DNA of 64,000 bases from an uncultured Helicobacteraceae bacterium (GTDB lineage Bacteria; Campylobacterota; Campylobacteria; Campylobacterales; Helicobacteraceae). The position numbers were made by a program, and so were the translations under genes. Below are positions 47,512 to 57,006 of this stretch, in pieces. The stretch is taken from positions 217,408 to 281,407 of the forward strand of contig CANQAN010000001.1 in assembly GCA_947588965.1 (NCBI GenBank), given 5' to 3'. The notes beneath the pieces were generated by a model. It worked only from the letters and a program-made list of their open reading frames with translations. It searched no databases and had not been told where the DNA came from. The first letter of the stretch is position 1. Each line of letters opens with the position of its first letter.

Positions 47512-47715
47512 ATGAAAAAAGGAATCCATCCCGAATATGTCCCCTGCAAAGTAACTTGCGTAACAAGCGGGAAGCAAATTGAAGTGATGAGCGTTAAGCC
47601 CGAGCTGCGCATTGACATTTCATCGTTTTGCCATCCCTTTTATACGGGTTCTGACAAAGTCGTTGATACCGCCGGCAGAGTTGAGAAGTTCAAACAAAGA
47701 TACAAGCTCAAATAA
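47512..47715 (+). CDS. rpmE: 50S ribosomal protein L31
   Basis: A 67-residue protein: [31 protein letters not shown] (part) and the conserved [11 protein letters not shown] end. Only two cysteines (PCKVTC, SFCHPF region) of the four-cysteine zinc form are arranged usefully, so zinc binding is uncertain. First gene of an rpmE-rsmI-SpoU-RodZ-like run. Confidence 0.95.
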   Translation: MKKGIHPEYVPCKVTCVTSGKQIEVMSVKPELRIDISSFCHPFYTGSDKVVDTAGRVEKFKQRYKLK

Positions 47716-47730
47716 TTTTGAGTGTCCTGT

Positions 47731-48558
47731 ATGGTTACTTTTTTACCCACGCCCATTGGTAACCTACGCGACATTTCCTTGCATACACTAGAAGTGCTAG
47801 AGCATTGCGATGTACTTTTATGCGAAGATACAAGAGTGAGTAAGCAATTGCTGACATTATTGCAGCAGCGGAATCTCTTGAAACCCAAAGAATACGACTA
47901 TCGCGCATTTCACACGCACAATGCCGATGCATTTTTAAAAAACACTCCAAAAGATTTTTTTTTACAAAATATTGCTTTTTTAAGCGATGCGGGAATGCCC
48001 TGCATTAGCGATCCGGGCGTTGAGCTTGTGCGCTATTTACAATTACATAATTTACCCTTTGAGGTTGTAGGTGGAATCAGCGCGGTTACTTTGGTTGTCG
48101 CCTTTAGCGGAATCGTGGAGAAAGAATTTTGTTTCTTAGGATTCCCCCCGCATAAGACAAAAGAGCGCAAGGAATCCTTCATAAAAGCCCTTAAAAATCC
48201 CTATCCTATCGTGTTTTATGAATCCCCTCATCGTCTCATGGAGAGCCTAGAAATGATGGCACAAATTGACGCACAGCGCATTATATTTCTGGCAAAAGAA
48301 CTCACAAAAAAACATCAGCAAACATTCAAGGGAAGCTTAGAAGAGATTCTTGCAATCCTTAGAGACGCTGAAAATACAGCATTACATAAGGGTGAATGGG
48401 CAATGGTGATTGACAAGTCCCCTCCGTCTCAAACAGAAAAATCACTCACACAAGACGATGTTTTGTCCCTAGAGATTCCTCCTAAAATCAAGGCAAAAAT
48501 TCTGGCAAAAATCAATGGCGGAAAGGTGAGTGATTATTATCATTCATTGACGCAATGA
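47731..48558 (+). CDS. rsmI: 16S rRNA (cytidine1402-2'-O)-methyltransferase
   Basis: A tetrapyrrole-methylase-fold enzyme of 275 residues. The start ATG 47731 gives MVTFLPTPIGNLRDIS, the family N-terminus; a GTG three codons upstream is less likely. Other signatures: CEDTRVSKQLL, LSDAGMPCISDPG and FYESPHRL. Modifies C1402 in the ribosomal P site with RsmH. Contains a run of nine T at 47955-47963, in frame. Confidence 0.94.
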   Translation: MVTFLPTPIGNLRDISLHTLEVLEHCDVLLCEDTRVSKQLLTLLQQRNLLKPKEYDYRAFHTHNADAFLKNTPKDFFLQNIAFLSDAGMPCISDPGVELVRYLQLHNLPFEVVGGISAVTLVVAFSGIVEKEFCFLGFPPHKTKERKESFIKALKNPYPIVFYESPHRLMESLEMMAQIDAQRIIFLAKELTKKHQQTFKGSLEEILAILRDAENTALHKGEWAMVIDKSPPSQTEKSLTQDDVLSLEIPPKIKAKILAKINGGKVSDYYHSLTQ

Positions 48559-48598
48559 TAAAATAAACGAAAATTTTAAGAAAATTAGGATAAAATCA

Positions 48599-49285
48599 GT
48601 GATTGTTTATGGAAAACGCATTGCGGAATATGTTCTTTTCAAACATAGCGATAAAATAAAGAGTGTTTATCTGGCAAAAGAGATTGACAAGAAGCATTTT
48701 GACGCACTAGCAAAGCTCAATGTCCCCCTTATGCGCGTGGATTCTAAAAAGGCACAATCCCTAGCAAAAGGAGGGAATCATCAGGGGTATTTGCTAGAAA
48801 TCGATCCCTTAACTCCGCTGGGTTTTAGCGCACTTAAGTCTATGGATTTCGTGCTTGTTTTGTGCGGAATTAGTGATGTGGGGAATCTTGGCTCACTCTT
48901 TCGCAGCGCATATGTTCTTGGCGTTTGCGGAATTGTGATTTGTGGGTTAAAAGACTTCAAGCAAGAAGGAGTGATGCGCACAAGTGCGGGGGCAATGCTT
49001 GATATGCCCTTTGCGCTCATTACCAATGTGTTTGATGTCATTAATGAATTGAAATTTGCAAACTTTGGACTTTATGGAACAGATTTAAAAGGAGAGAACT
49101 TGACACAGGTAGAGCATAAAAAAATCGCGTTGTTTTTAGGAAATGAGGCGACAGGACTGCCCACAAAAGTCCTAAAAAGAATGGACAAGATTTTTACGAT
49201 TCCACAAAAGAGAGCGTTTGACTCTCTCAATGTCGGCACAGCAGGTGCAATTTTAATGGATAGGATATCAAATGGAAGAGCTTGA
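48599..49285 (+). CDS. TrmH/SpoU-family RNA 2'-O-methyltransferase (RlmB-like)
   Basis: A 228-residue SPOUT methyltransferase, GTG start after AGGATAAA. The three motifs are visible: GNLGSLFRSAYVLGV (motif 1), LFLGNEATGLP (motif 2) and SLNVGTAGAILMDRI (motif 3) forming the trefoil knot that binds SAM. It probably methylates 23S rRNA G2251 or a tRNA; the target is not certain. It overlaps the next gene by 14 bases. Confidence 0.88.
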   Translation: MIVYGKRIAEYVLFKHSDKIKSVYLAKEIDKKHFDALAKLNVPLMRVDSKKAQSLAKGGNHQGYLLEIDPLTPLGFSALKSMDFVLVLCGISDVGNLGSLFRSAYVLGVCGIVICGLKDFKQEGVMRTSAGAMLDMPFALITNVFDVINELKFANFGLYGTDLKGENLTQVEHKKIALFLGNEATGLPTKVLKRMDKIFTIPQKRAFDSLNVGTAGAILMDRISNGRA

Positions 49286-50240
49286 AAAATTACAAAAAAT
49301 TGGGGCAAGAGAGATTTCAAAGCATACGCATATCGCACTCAATAGAATCCAAAATATTCTTGATTGCAATTTCAAAGAATTGAGGGATAAGACCATTACG
49401 CAGGGTTTGATTCAGATTCTAGAGCGTGAATACAATATCAGCTTACAAAAATGGCACGAAGAATACAATCAATTCTGGGAGAATTATGAAATCACAGAGG
49501 AGGAAATGAGTCCCCTTGTGAATTTCAAAGTCACACATGAAATCACAAGCGCAAACAATCCTAAAAGGACGATTATTATCGGTACGGTTATTGTACTCGT
49601 AGGAATCGTGGCTTTTGTCATCACAAACTTCTATCCCAACCTCATATTTGATTCCAACCCCGATGAGAAAACAACAAAAAAAACAGCACAAACTAAAGTT
49701 GCCCAAGCACAGCCACCAACACAATCAAAAGAACAGCCAGAAATCAGCACTCAAGAAGGCAATGCAACAAGCACAAATTTACAACCCTTAGAGATTCCAA
49801 GTACAACAGAGAGTCTTGATGCCTCCGCCTCTGCACCCCTATCCTCTCCAGAAATCAATTCTAATTTCACAGAACAATCTGCAGAAGAAAAATTATCACA
49901 AGAGTCCCAACAAGAACCACAAACAACACAAGAACAAACCACACAAACAACGCAAGAGTCGCAAGTTGAAATTACACCACTTGAAAATGTATGGGTTGGA
50001 ATCGTCTATCTTGACACAGGCAGAAGAGAATCCTTTATGACCACTCAAGCTTTTCAGATAAACCTCAAGCGTCCACAAACGATTGTTTTAGGGCATGGAA
50101 TGCTTGATATTAATCAATCGGGAGAAAAGTCAAATTACAATGACGCAAAAAAAATGCTCTTTATGGTCGATCGCAATGGCAATTTCACTAAAATCACACA
50201 AGCACAATACAACGAATACACAAGGGGGCTTGGGTGGTGA
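49272..50240 (+). CDS. RodZ-like membrane protein
   Basis: A 322-residue protein with the RodZ layout. Residues 1-75 form a helix-turn-helix-like cytoplasmic domain (AREISKHTHIALNRIQNIL). One span follows at about 98-120 (TIIIGTVIVLVGIVAFVITNF, part). A long Gln/Thr/Pro/Glu-rich periplasmic linker comes next, then a compact C-terminal domain (VWVGIVYLDTGRRESF). RodZ links MreB to the cell wall; this would fit a helical cell-shape system that also includes Csd4 at 59919. Low-complexity linker. Assignment by architecture, not by clear identity. Confidence 0.65.
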   Translation: MEELEKLQKIGAREISKHTHIALNRIQNILDCNFKELRDKTITQGLIQILEREYNISLQKWHEEYNQFWENYEITEEEMSPLVNFKVTHEITSANNPKRTIIIGTVIVLVGIVAFVITNFYPNLIFDSNPDEKTTKKTAQTKVAQAQPPTQSKEQPEISTQEGNATSTNLQPLEIPSTTESLDASASAPLSSPEINSNFTEQSAEEKLSQESQQEPQTTQEQTTQTTQESQVEITPLENVWVGIVYLDTGRRESFMTTQAFQINLKRPQTIVLGHGMLDINQSGEKSNYNDAKKMLFMVDRNGNFTKITQAQYNEYTRGLGW

Positions 50241-51088
50241 GAAGTCTGCGTCAGTTGCTTTTGAGCCTTCTGCTCTCAATTCCTCTTTTTGCAGAGAATA
50301 CACCGCAAACCTCATCTTTGCAGAATCCTGTAGATTATAGAGTTATGCAACTCTTGGGTGTAGAAGATTACAAAGTGAATCAAAAGTTCATTCAACGGCT
50401 CTTTAGCAATCAAGCCTATTTTTTGGAGAGCAATGGACAGCCCGATTTGTATAAAATCACAAAAACACTCAAACAAAATGGACTCCTCAAACTCACTTTC
50501 AGTAAGCCCATGGAGCTTGAAATTGCCTTTGTCATAAGCGATAATGCACAAACTTTCATCAGCACACTCTATGATATTTTGGATGCGATGGGTTATTATT
50601 ATTTTCTTGTCAAGCAGAGCGTTCTTGATGACAAGCAGTTTAAATTCATTCTCTCAATGAATACAGAATATGCCATCGATCCCACGCTCTTGCAAGAAAA
50701 GTTAAAGGAATATGGCTACAAAGTGCAGAGCATTGAGAGGACAAATCTCAACCAATGGAATTATTCTATACTCTTAGAGAACTTTCAATATCCAAAGGCG
50801 ACATTATTGCAAACAAATACGAAGAATCATAAGGCGGATTTAAAAGGAGAATATTGGTATCAAATTGATTCTGGAAGGAGTTTAGAGGTAAATTCAAGCA
50901 ATGGGACTTTGTGGTATCCTAAAATCATATTTTTTGATCACTCCTTGAATGTTTTACAAATCATCAGTCATTCCAAATCCACACAAAGAATCGTTCAAGA
51001 GATTCCAAAAAACACAAGATTTATAAAAATCACAGACACATATTTGCCCATCACCACAAAAAATGGATTGGATGTTATCTTGCAATAA
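50234..51088 (+). CDS. Periplasmic protein of unknown function
   Basis: A 284-residue protein with a GTG start overlapping the RodZ-like gene and a signal peptide (VRSLRQLLLSLLLSIPLFA, cleavage before ENTPQ). The body is mixed alpha/beta with many aromatic residues and no catalytic motif I recognise. The coupling to the RodZ-like gene suggests a cell-envelope role. Confidence 0.7.
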   Translation: MVRSLRQLLLSLLLSIPLFAENTPQTSSLQNPVDYRVMQLLGVEDYKVNQKFIQRLFSNQAYFLESNGQPDLYKITKTLKQNGLLKLTFSKPMELEIAFVISDNAQTFISTLYDILDAMGYYYFLVKQSVLDDKQFKFILSMNTEYAIDPTLLQEKLKEYGYKVQSIERTNLNQWNYSILLENFQYPKATLLQTNTKNHKADLKGEYWYQIDSGRSLEVNSSNGTLWYPKIIFFDHSLNVLQIISHSKSTQRIVQEIPKNTRFIKITDTYLPITTKNGLDVILQ

Positions 51089-51110
51089 TATTTGATTAAA
51101 GGAAGTAAAA

Positions 51111-52322
51111 ATGTTTGAAGAAATTGAATTTGAAAGAATCAAACGCTTACCAAAATATGTGTTTGCAGCAATTAATGAAATAAAGCTCAAAATGCGCCAA
51201 GAAGGTGAAGATGTGATTGATTTTAGCATGGGCAATCCCGATGGTCCAACGCCCGATCACATTATAGACAAACTCTGTGAAGCGGCACACAAGCCTAAGA
51301 ATCACGGCTATTCTGCAAGTAAAGGAATTTACAAGCTTCGTCTTGCCGTTGCTGATACCTATAAACGTAAATATGGAATCTCTCTTGATGCTGATACACA
51401 AGTGTGCATTACGATGGGTTCTAAGGAGGGTTATGTACATTTAGTACAAGCCATTACAAACTCGGGAGATACCGCCATTGTCGCAGAACCCGCCTACCCG
51501 ATTCATTATTACGCTTTCATTCTAGCAGGGGCAAATGTCGCGACATTCGGACTCCAGTGGAATGCCAACTATGAATTAGACGAAGATGCCTATTTTAAAG
51601 ATTTAGAAAACACTTTGCATAATACAATGCCCAAGCCAAAATTTGTTGTGACAAATTTCCCGCACAATCCCACCACCGTTGTCGTCTATAAGAGCTTTTA
51701 TGAGCGTCTTGTCGCCCTTGCAAAAAGAGAGAGATTCTACATCATTAATGACATTGCCTATGCGGATTTGAGCTTTGATGGCTATGTCGCACCCTCTATC
51801 TTTGAAGTCAAGGATTCTCTAGATGTCGCAGTGGAATCCTACACACTTTCTAAGAGCTACAATATGGCAGGTTGGCGCGTGGGCTGTCTTGTCGGAAACG
51901 AGCGACTCATTGGCGCCTTGCAAAAAATCAAATCATGGCTTGATTATGGGATTTACACCCCCATTCAAATCGCCTCCACAATCGCTCTCAATGGCAATCA
52001 GGAATGCGTCAAAGAAATCGCAGCAAAATACGAACGCCGCATGGAAGTCCTCATTGAGAGCTTCAAGGCTGCGGGATGGACTATGACAAAGCCTAAGGCG
52101 AGTATGTTTATTTGGGCAGAGATTCCGCAATGCGCAAGGCATTTGGGAAGCATGGAATTTTCTAAACGTCTTTTGCAAGAGGCAAAAATCGCTGTAAGTC
52201 CGGGCATTGGCTTTGGAAATCATGGTGATAATGCCGTGCGCATAGCCCTCATTGAAAATGAAAATCGGATTCGTCAAGCCGCGCGCAATCTCAAGAAGTT
52301 TTTAAAGCAGTTTGAAGCCTAG
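51111..52322 (+). CDS. Class I PLP-dependent aminotransferase (AlaC/AspB-like)
   Basis: A 403-residue aminotransferase. The N-terminal IDFSMGNPDGPTPD, the TNFPHNPTTVV aspartate region, and the PLP lysine in YTLSKSYNMAGWRVG are standard for family I. The late VRIALIENENRIRQA contains the carboxylate-binding Arg. Likely alanine or aspartate transamination, though the diaminopimelate branch looks similar. GGAAGTAAAA precedes the ATG. ccoI follows after 14 bases. Confidence 0.85.
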   Translation: MFEEIEFERIKRLPKYVFAAINEIKLKMRQEGEDVIDFSMGNPDGPTPDHIIDKLCEAAHKPKNHGYSASKGIYKLRLAVADTYKRKYGISLDADTQVCITMGSKEGYVHLVQAITNSGDTAIVAEPAYPIHYYAFILAGANVATFGLQWNANYELDEDAYFKDLENTLHNTMPKPKFVVTNFPHNPTTVVVYKSFYERLVALAKRERFYIINDIAYADLSFDGYVAPSIFEVKDSLDVAVESYTLSKSYNMAGWRVGCLVGNERLIGALQKIKSWLDYGIYTPIQIASTIALNGNQECVKEIAAKYERRMEVLIESFKAAGWTMTKPKASMFIWAEIPQCARHLGSMEFSKRLLQEAKIAVSPGIGFGNHGDNAVRIALIENENRIRQAARNLKKFLKQFEA

Positions 52323-52336
52323 TTTTGTGAGTTTTC

Positions 52337-54760
52337 ATGCAACGCATCTGTGAGCATTGTCGCTTAAGCTTTGAAGGAAATGCGCTCTTTAGTGTTGAGA
52401 TTGATGGGAGTGAAAAATACTTCTGCTGCAAGGGTTGCGAAGGAGTTTATAGGCTCTTACACAATCAAGGTTTGGAAGATTTTTATGACAAGCTTGGCAC
52501 ACACACGCTAGAACCCGTGAAGGATTCTAAGGAGGACTTGGAATCCTTTGATAGTGCGCCCTTTTTTGAACGCTATGTGAAGGTTAAAGACAGTCTTTGT
52601 GAAATCTCTCTTATCTTAGAAAAAATCCATTGCATAGCATGCGTGTGGCTCAATGAAAAAATCCTCGCAAAAACTACAGGAATCCTAAAGGTCAATATCA
52701 ATTACACAAGCAATAAAGCCACCATTCTCTACAATCCTCAAATCATTAAAATCTCACAAATCATTCAAACAATCCGCAGTATCGGCTATGGAGCGCATAT
52801 TTATGATCCACTCTTGCAGGAGGAATATGCAAAGCGCGAAAAACGCGCCTATTATATTAAAATGGTGGTTGGAATCTTTTGTGTAATGAATATTATGTGG
52901 ATTGCAGTTGCGCAATATGCGGGGTATTTTAGCGGAATCTCTAAAGACATGCGCAATATCCTAAACTTTGCGGGGTTTTTACTTGCAACGCCCGTTTTGT
53001 TTTTTAGTGGTTTGGTATTTTGGCAAGGGGCGTGGCGCGCGATACGTTTTAGGATTCCTAATATGGATTTGCTCGTCATCACAGGAGCGAGTCTTGCATA
53101 TTTGTATTCAATCTATGCGAGTTTCACAGGGGGTGAGACCTATTTTGAATCTGTGGCGATGATTATTACTTTTGTATTGATCGGGAAATTCCTTGAAGTA
53201 CGTGGCAAAAAAAGTGCTGTGGATAGCCTTGATAGACTCAATGCCCAAATGCCTCTTAGTGTGCGCGTAAAAAACACAGATTCCACATTTTCTGAAAAAG
53301 CAGTGGAATCCGTCTGTATAGGCGATATCGTGCAGGTGTTGGCAGGAGAGCGCGTGGCATTAGATGGAATCCTGCTTAGCAAGGAAGCCTTATGTGACGA
53401 AAGTGCACTCAATGGAGAATCCCTGCCGATTGAAAAGACGGCAGACGATCATATTTACTCTGGTTCTCTTGCTCTGCAATATCCCTTTGAATATCGCGTC
53501 AATAAGGTCTATAAGGATTCTTTAATGATGCAAATTGTGAGTTTGGTGGAGGATTCTTTAAATGCAACACCCAAGATTCAAGAAGCGGCCAATCACATCG
53601 CACGTTATTTTTCGCTGGTCGTTTTATCCCTTGCCTTTGGGACATTTTTGTATTGGAGATTTGCTCTTGGTGTCCAATTTGACAGAGCCCTAATGGTGAT
53701 GATTTCTGTGATTGTCATTTCTTGTCCTTGTGCATTAGCCCTTGCAACACCTATTGCCGCGCTGGTTGGATTAGGAGAAGCCTTAAAAGAAAGAATTCTA
53801 TTCAAAGAAGCGCGCTTCTTAGAAACACTTGCAAAGGCGAACTTGCTTATTCTTGATAAAACAGGAACGCTCACGCAAGGAAAGCTCAAAGTCCAAAATA
53901 CACAATATTTCAATACACTATCCGCAGAAGACAGCGCAGTTTTGTTTGCAATGCTGGAGAAAAACGCGCATCCCATCTCTCAAGCCCTCTTGTCATTTTT
54001 GCAACAAAAACACAAAAACACAAAAACACTCGCAACACTTGACACACTAGAGCAAAAAAGCGCACGTGGAATGATCGCAAAATATAAAGAGAGCATTTAT
54101 CTTGGTGGAAATTTGGCACTCCTCAAAGACTTTTGCGTACAAATTCCACAAAATCTAGAGCAAAAAGAACTTGATTCTAGCGTGTTTTACTTTGCCAAAA
54201 ATTCTGAAATCCTCGCAGAATTCACCCTGCAGGATTCTATCAAACAAGATGCTAAAGAATCCATCAAGCAATTACAAAACATGGGTATCTCTTGTGTTTT
54301 ATTGAGCGGAGATCATAGGGGAGCTTGCAAAAGAGTTGCAAATGAAGTCGGAATCACAGAATACTATAGTGAGCAAACCCCCATTGACAAGGCTAATTTC
54401 GTTGAAGCACAGAGACAAAAGGGCAAAATCATCGTAATGGCAGGAGATGGGCTCAATGATTCTGTCGCGTTAGGTCGCAGTGATATAGCCATCGCAATGG
54501 GAGGCGGAATCGATCTTGCCATTAGTGTCAGCGACATTATCATTCTTGACAATAGCGTCTTAGGAATCACAAAATCTTTCCAACTCGGACGTAAAACCTA
54601 TCGCTTCATCTTACAAAATCTCGGAATCTCACTCCTCTATAATGCTCTCACAATTCCCCTTGCTATGGCAGGCTTTGTGATTCCGCTTGTTGCGGCCCTC
54701 TCGATGTCGCTTAGCTCACTCTTAGTCGTGGGCAATAGTTTGCGCATTAGAAGCAAATAA
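52337..54760 (+). CDS. ccoI: Copper-transporting P-type ATPase of the CcoI/FixI type
   Basis: Pumps copper for cbb3-oxidase assembly. The protein has 807 residues. The N-terminal cysteine cluster CEHC plus FCCKGCEGVYRLL is the FixI/CcoI signature. A heavy-metal domain (KIHCIACVWL) and eight membrane spans follow. The ion site is SCPCALA (Cys-Pro-Cys about residues 461-463), phosphorylation site DKTGTLTQ (about 506), NAHPIS and GDGLNDS. Works with CcoS, encoded at 37612 in this window. Downstream lies a decayed acyltransferase. Confidence 0.92.
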   Translation: MQRICEHCRLSFEGNALFSVEIDGSEKYFCCKGCEGVYRLLHNQGLEDFYDKLGTHTLEPVKDSKEDLESFDSAPFFERYVKVKDSLCEISLILEKIHCIACVWLNEKILAKTTGILKVNINYTSNKATILYNPQIIKISQIIQTIRSIGYGAHIYDPLLQEEYAKREKRAYYIKMVVGIFCVMNIMWIAVAQYAGYFSGISKDMRNILNFAGFLLATPVLFFSGLVFWQGAWRAIRFRIPNMDLLVITGASLAYLYSIYASFTGGETYFESVAMIITFVLIGKFLEVRGKKSAVDSLDRLNAQMPLSVRVKNTDSTFSEKAVESVCIGDIVQVLAGERVALDGILLSKEALCDESALNGESLPIEKTADDHIYSGSLALQYPFEYRVNKVYKDSLMMQIVSLVEDSLNATPKIQEAANHIARYFSLVVLSLAFGTFLYWRFALGVQFDRALMVMISVIVISCPCALALATPIAALVGLGEALKERILFKEARFLETLAKANLLILDKTGTLTQGKLKVQNTQYFNTLSAEDSAVLFAMLEKNAHPISQALLSFLQQKHKNTKTLATLDTLEQKSARGMIAKYKESIYLGGNLALLKDFCVQIPQNLEQKELDSSVFYFAKNSEILAEFTLQDSIKQDAKESIKQLQNMGISCVLLSGDHRGACKRVANEVGITEYYSEQTPIDKANFVEAQRQKGKIIVMAGDGLNDSVALGRSDIAIAMGGGIDLAISVSDIIILDNSVLGITKSFQLGRKTYRFILQNLGISLLYNALTIPLAMAGFVIPLVAALSMSLSSLLVVGNSLRIRSK

Positions 54761-54774
54761 CACAGGAAGGAAGT

Positions 54775-55564
54775 ATGCGTACCTTTAAAAATTAAAAGAA
54801 AAACCATGCAAGTCTCACGTGATGCCCATGGCAATATTGTATTTAGCGATCTCAACACACAAAAGGATTTTCAACTATTTTGTAGGGGGGGGGGGCAATA
54901 TCGTATTTTGCGCGGGGAAAGAACACCGGAATTCGCAGTGGTTTTGGAGGCTCTAATGGACTTGTGTTTGTCGGGGATTCCGTCTCTTTTAAGGACAAAT
55001 TGATTGTGCGGAAAATTCTGTGGTCTATATTGATCGCAACACCACAACGGGAGTTGTTAATTTCAACTCAACATGGGGGAAAAATATCATTATTGGCGAG
55101 AATCGCATGTTTTCTTTTAATATAGAAATGTGGAATTTTGATGGGCATCCGATTTATGATGGCACGACCTATCGCAGAATCTCAAAGGAATCAAGCATTT
55201 ATATTGGCTCATGTTTGGGTGGCAAGAGGAGTGTGTGCTTTTAAGAAATTCTTTGCTGCTTCAGGAAGCATATTCGGAGCGCGTAGCGTAATCACGGGAG
55301 GTAAAACATTTTTCTCAAACACCATTAATGGAGATCATCTATGCAGACAAATCAAAGCAAATGTCTTTTAGATGCGCACATTACAAGGCGAAGAGCACCC
55401 TTGCGAAGATTTCAAATATTCCTTTGAAGCAGACAAATTTCTCAACCCAGAAATCATAGAAAGACACCTAGAATCCTACCAAAATCCCCTAGAAAAACTG
55501 CAGTTTCTCTATGATTGCCTCTATGCAAATTCTCACAAGAATCGCTGCACCCTTAATTCTAGAG
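54775..55564 (+). pseudogene. Decayed hexapeptide-repeat acyltransferase with poly-G tract
   Basis: A gene-sized stretch, preceded by AGGAAGG and ATG at 54775, that reads as one protein only if the frame is changed several times. In order: TFK, then (one A fewer) KRKTMQVSRDAHGNIVF, LFCR-glycines at the G tract, NIVF, then in another frame GIRSGFGGSNGLVFVGDSVSF, then YIDRNTTTGVVNF and IIIGENRMFSFNIEMWNFDGHPIYD, then in a third frame HVWVARGVCAFKK and GARSVITGGKTFF, and a C-terminal FKYSFEADKFLNPEIIE helix. This matches left-handed beta-helix O-acetyltransferases of Campylobacter and Helicobacter. At least four lesions besides the tract; not functional. Confidence 0.8.
54885..54895. repeat. Homopolymeric G11 tract in the acyltransferase relic
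   Basis: Eleven G at the glycine stretch. Twelve (or nine) would join the flanking frames locally, but later frameshifts would still truncate the product. Confidence 0.88.
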
Positions 55565-55602
55565 GAAATCACAATCTGCACAATGGGACTCATCTCACAC
55601 AC

Positions 55603-56628
55603 TCAACAAATGCGGGGCAATAACTCTCCGCTTGGATACTCTAAAATACGTTTAGCACCAAATGCGGTTTTAAGAATCACTCTTGCCCTATTTTTCTCTG
55701 TGGTATGCCCGATGATTTCTGCTTCTTTTGCGCCATTTTTATGCAAGATTCTTAAAGCTTCTTGTGCTTCCTCTCCTGCGACACACAAGACGCACATTCC
55801 CTCATTTGCCAAATTATACGCCTCAAATCCTAGCAACTCACAGATTCCGCGCACTTGAGGCAGAACCGGTAATTTTTCTGCCTCGATCTCAATTCCAATT
55901 TGAGAGGCATTTGCCCACTCATTTAATACACTAGCGATTCCACCACGTGTGGCATCGCGCAGGGCATAGAGCTTAATTTTTGAAGCAAACAAAGGCTCTA
56001 AAATCGGGTAGAGCAAGGCACAATCACTCTGTAAATCAGAGTGAAGCGCTATTTCTTCGCGACTAGAATAAATCACAGCCCCATGTGTGCCGACATTTCC
56101 ACTTACAAGAATCGCAGAATCTTGCGGAATCCCAAAGGCACTCAAATGCAAATGAGGATACAAAAACTCCCCAAATGCTGTGGTTGTAATGAATATTTTA
56201 TCCAACATTCCCCTTGGAAGCACTTTTGTATCCGCAGAAATGAGTTTTGCGCCACTCTGCGAGAGTGTTGTGGCAAAGGATTTTACGATGCGCGATAAAT
56301 CTGCGATTTTAAACCCTTCTTCAAGCATGAAACTCGCACTTAAATAACATGCTTTTGCGCCCATCATTGCGACATCATTACAACTTCCACACACGCTAAG
56401 TTTGCCGATGTCTCCCCCCGCAAAAAATATCGGTGAGACAACATAACCATCAGTGCTGATTGCAAAATTCTTAGAATCTGCACTCAATGTACCAATCCCC
56501 GCATCCTCGCCTACGCCTATGACACAGCCTTTTAATAGAGGTTCAAAAAGCTCTGCAATCAGACGTTGCGATTCAATTCCACCGCTGCCATGACTCAATA
56601 AAACAGAATCCATAGAATGTAATGCCAT
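55603..56628 (-). CDS. hypE: Hydrogenase expression/formation protein HypE
   Basis: Dehydrates the carbamoylated C-terminal cysteine to give the CN ligand of the [NiFe] centre. The protein has 341 residues. The N-terminal LLSHGSGGIESQRL, VGEDAGIGTL and FCxG-type ATP site (VCGSCNDVAMMGAKA) are typical of the PurM-like fold. The essential end PRIC with terminal Cys is intact. The other hyp genes are not in the window. Confidence 0.94.
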   Translation of the reverse strand: MALHSMDSVLLSHGSGGIESQRLIAELFEPLLKGCVIGVGEDAGIGTLSADSKNFAISTDGYVVSPIFFAGGDIGKLSVCGSCNDVAMMGAKACYLSASFMLEEGFKIADLSRIVKSFATTLSQSGAKLISADTKVLPRGMLDKIFITTTAFGEFLYPHLHLSAFGIPQDSAILVSGNVGTHGAVIYSSREEIALHSDLQSDCALLYPILEPLFASKIKLYALRDATRGGIASVLNEWANASQIGIEIEAEKLPVLPQVRGICELLGFEAYNLANEGMCVLCVAGEEAQEALRILHKNGAKEAEIIGHTTEKNRARVILKTAFGAKRILEYPSGELLPRIC

Positions 56629-56647
56629 AAAAGTCCTTTTATTCTAA

Positions 56648-56960
56648 AGAGGTGTAGCTATAAGCCGAGTTCTGTTTGTGTGGTTATTTATCTGGATTTT
56701 ACCTCGCAGTAAAATTCTAGCAAAGGGCTAAAAACTTGGGATATTAACCATACCCTTCTTGCTGCGGATTGGGCTTGCCATGCGAAATATTTTGCAATAT
56801 TTCCGGTGAGCCTTTACCTCACCTTTTCACCCTTACCAAATGGCGGTTTATTTTCTGTTGCGCTCTCCCTTAGATTACTCTAGCCATTTTTTAAATGGAA
56901 TCCTATCCCAAAGCAGCTCGGACTTTCCTCTTTTTCAAGCAACCACTCACTACACCTCTG
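56648..56960 (-). ncRNA. rnpB: RNase P RNA (M1, type A)
   Basis: Catalytic RNA that matures tRNA 5' ends. Read on the minus strand, the ends pair (AGAGGTGTAG with CTACACCTCT, helix P1). Conserved core blocks are present: GAGGAAAGTCCGAGCTGC near the 5' end, GGTGAGGTAAAGGCTCACCG, and ACAGAACTCGGCTTAT near the 3' end. Ends are good to about 5 bases. It lies between gph-like and hypE, in the direction of both. Confidence 0.95.
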
Positions 56961-57006
56961 GCGCATTTTAACAAAAAGACACAAAAATTTTATTAAAACA
57001 CAGATT

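Noticed and set aside
47955..47963. Run of nine T within rsmI
   Set aside because: The frame is intact and the codons encode conserved-looking residues; A/T runs of this length are common in this AT-rich genome, so no phase variation is claimed.
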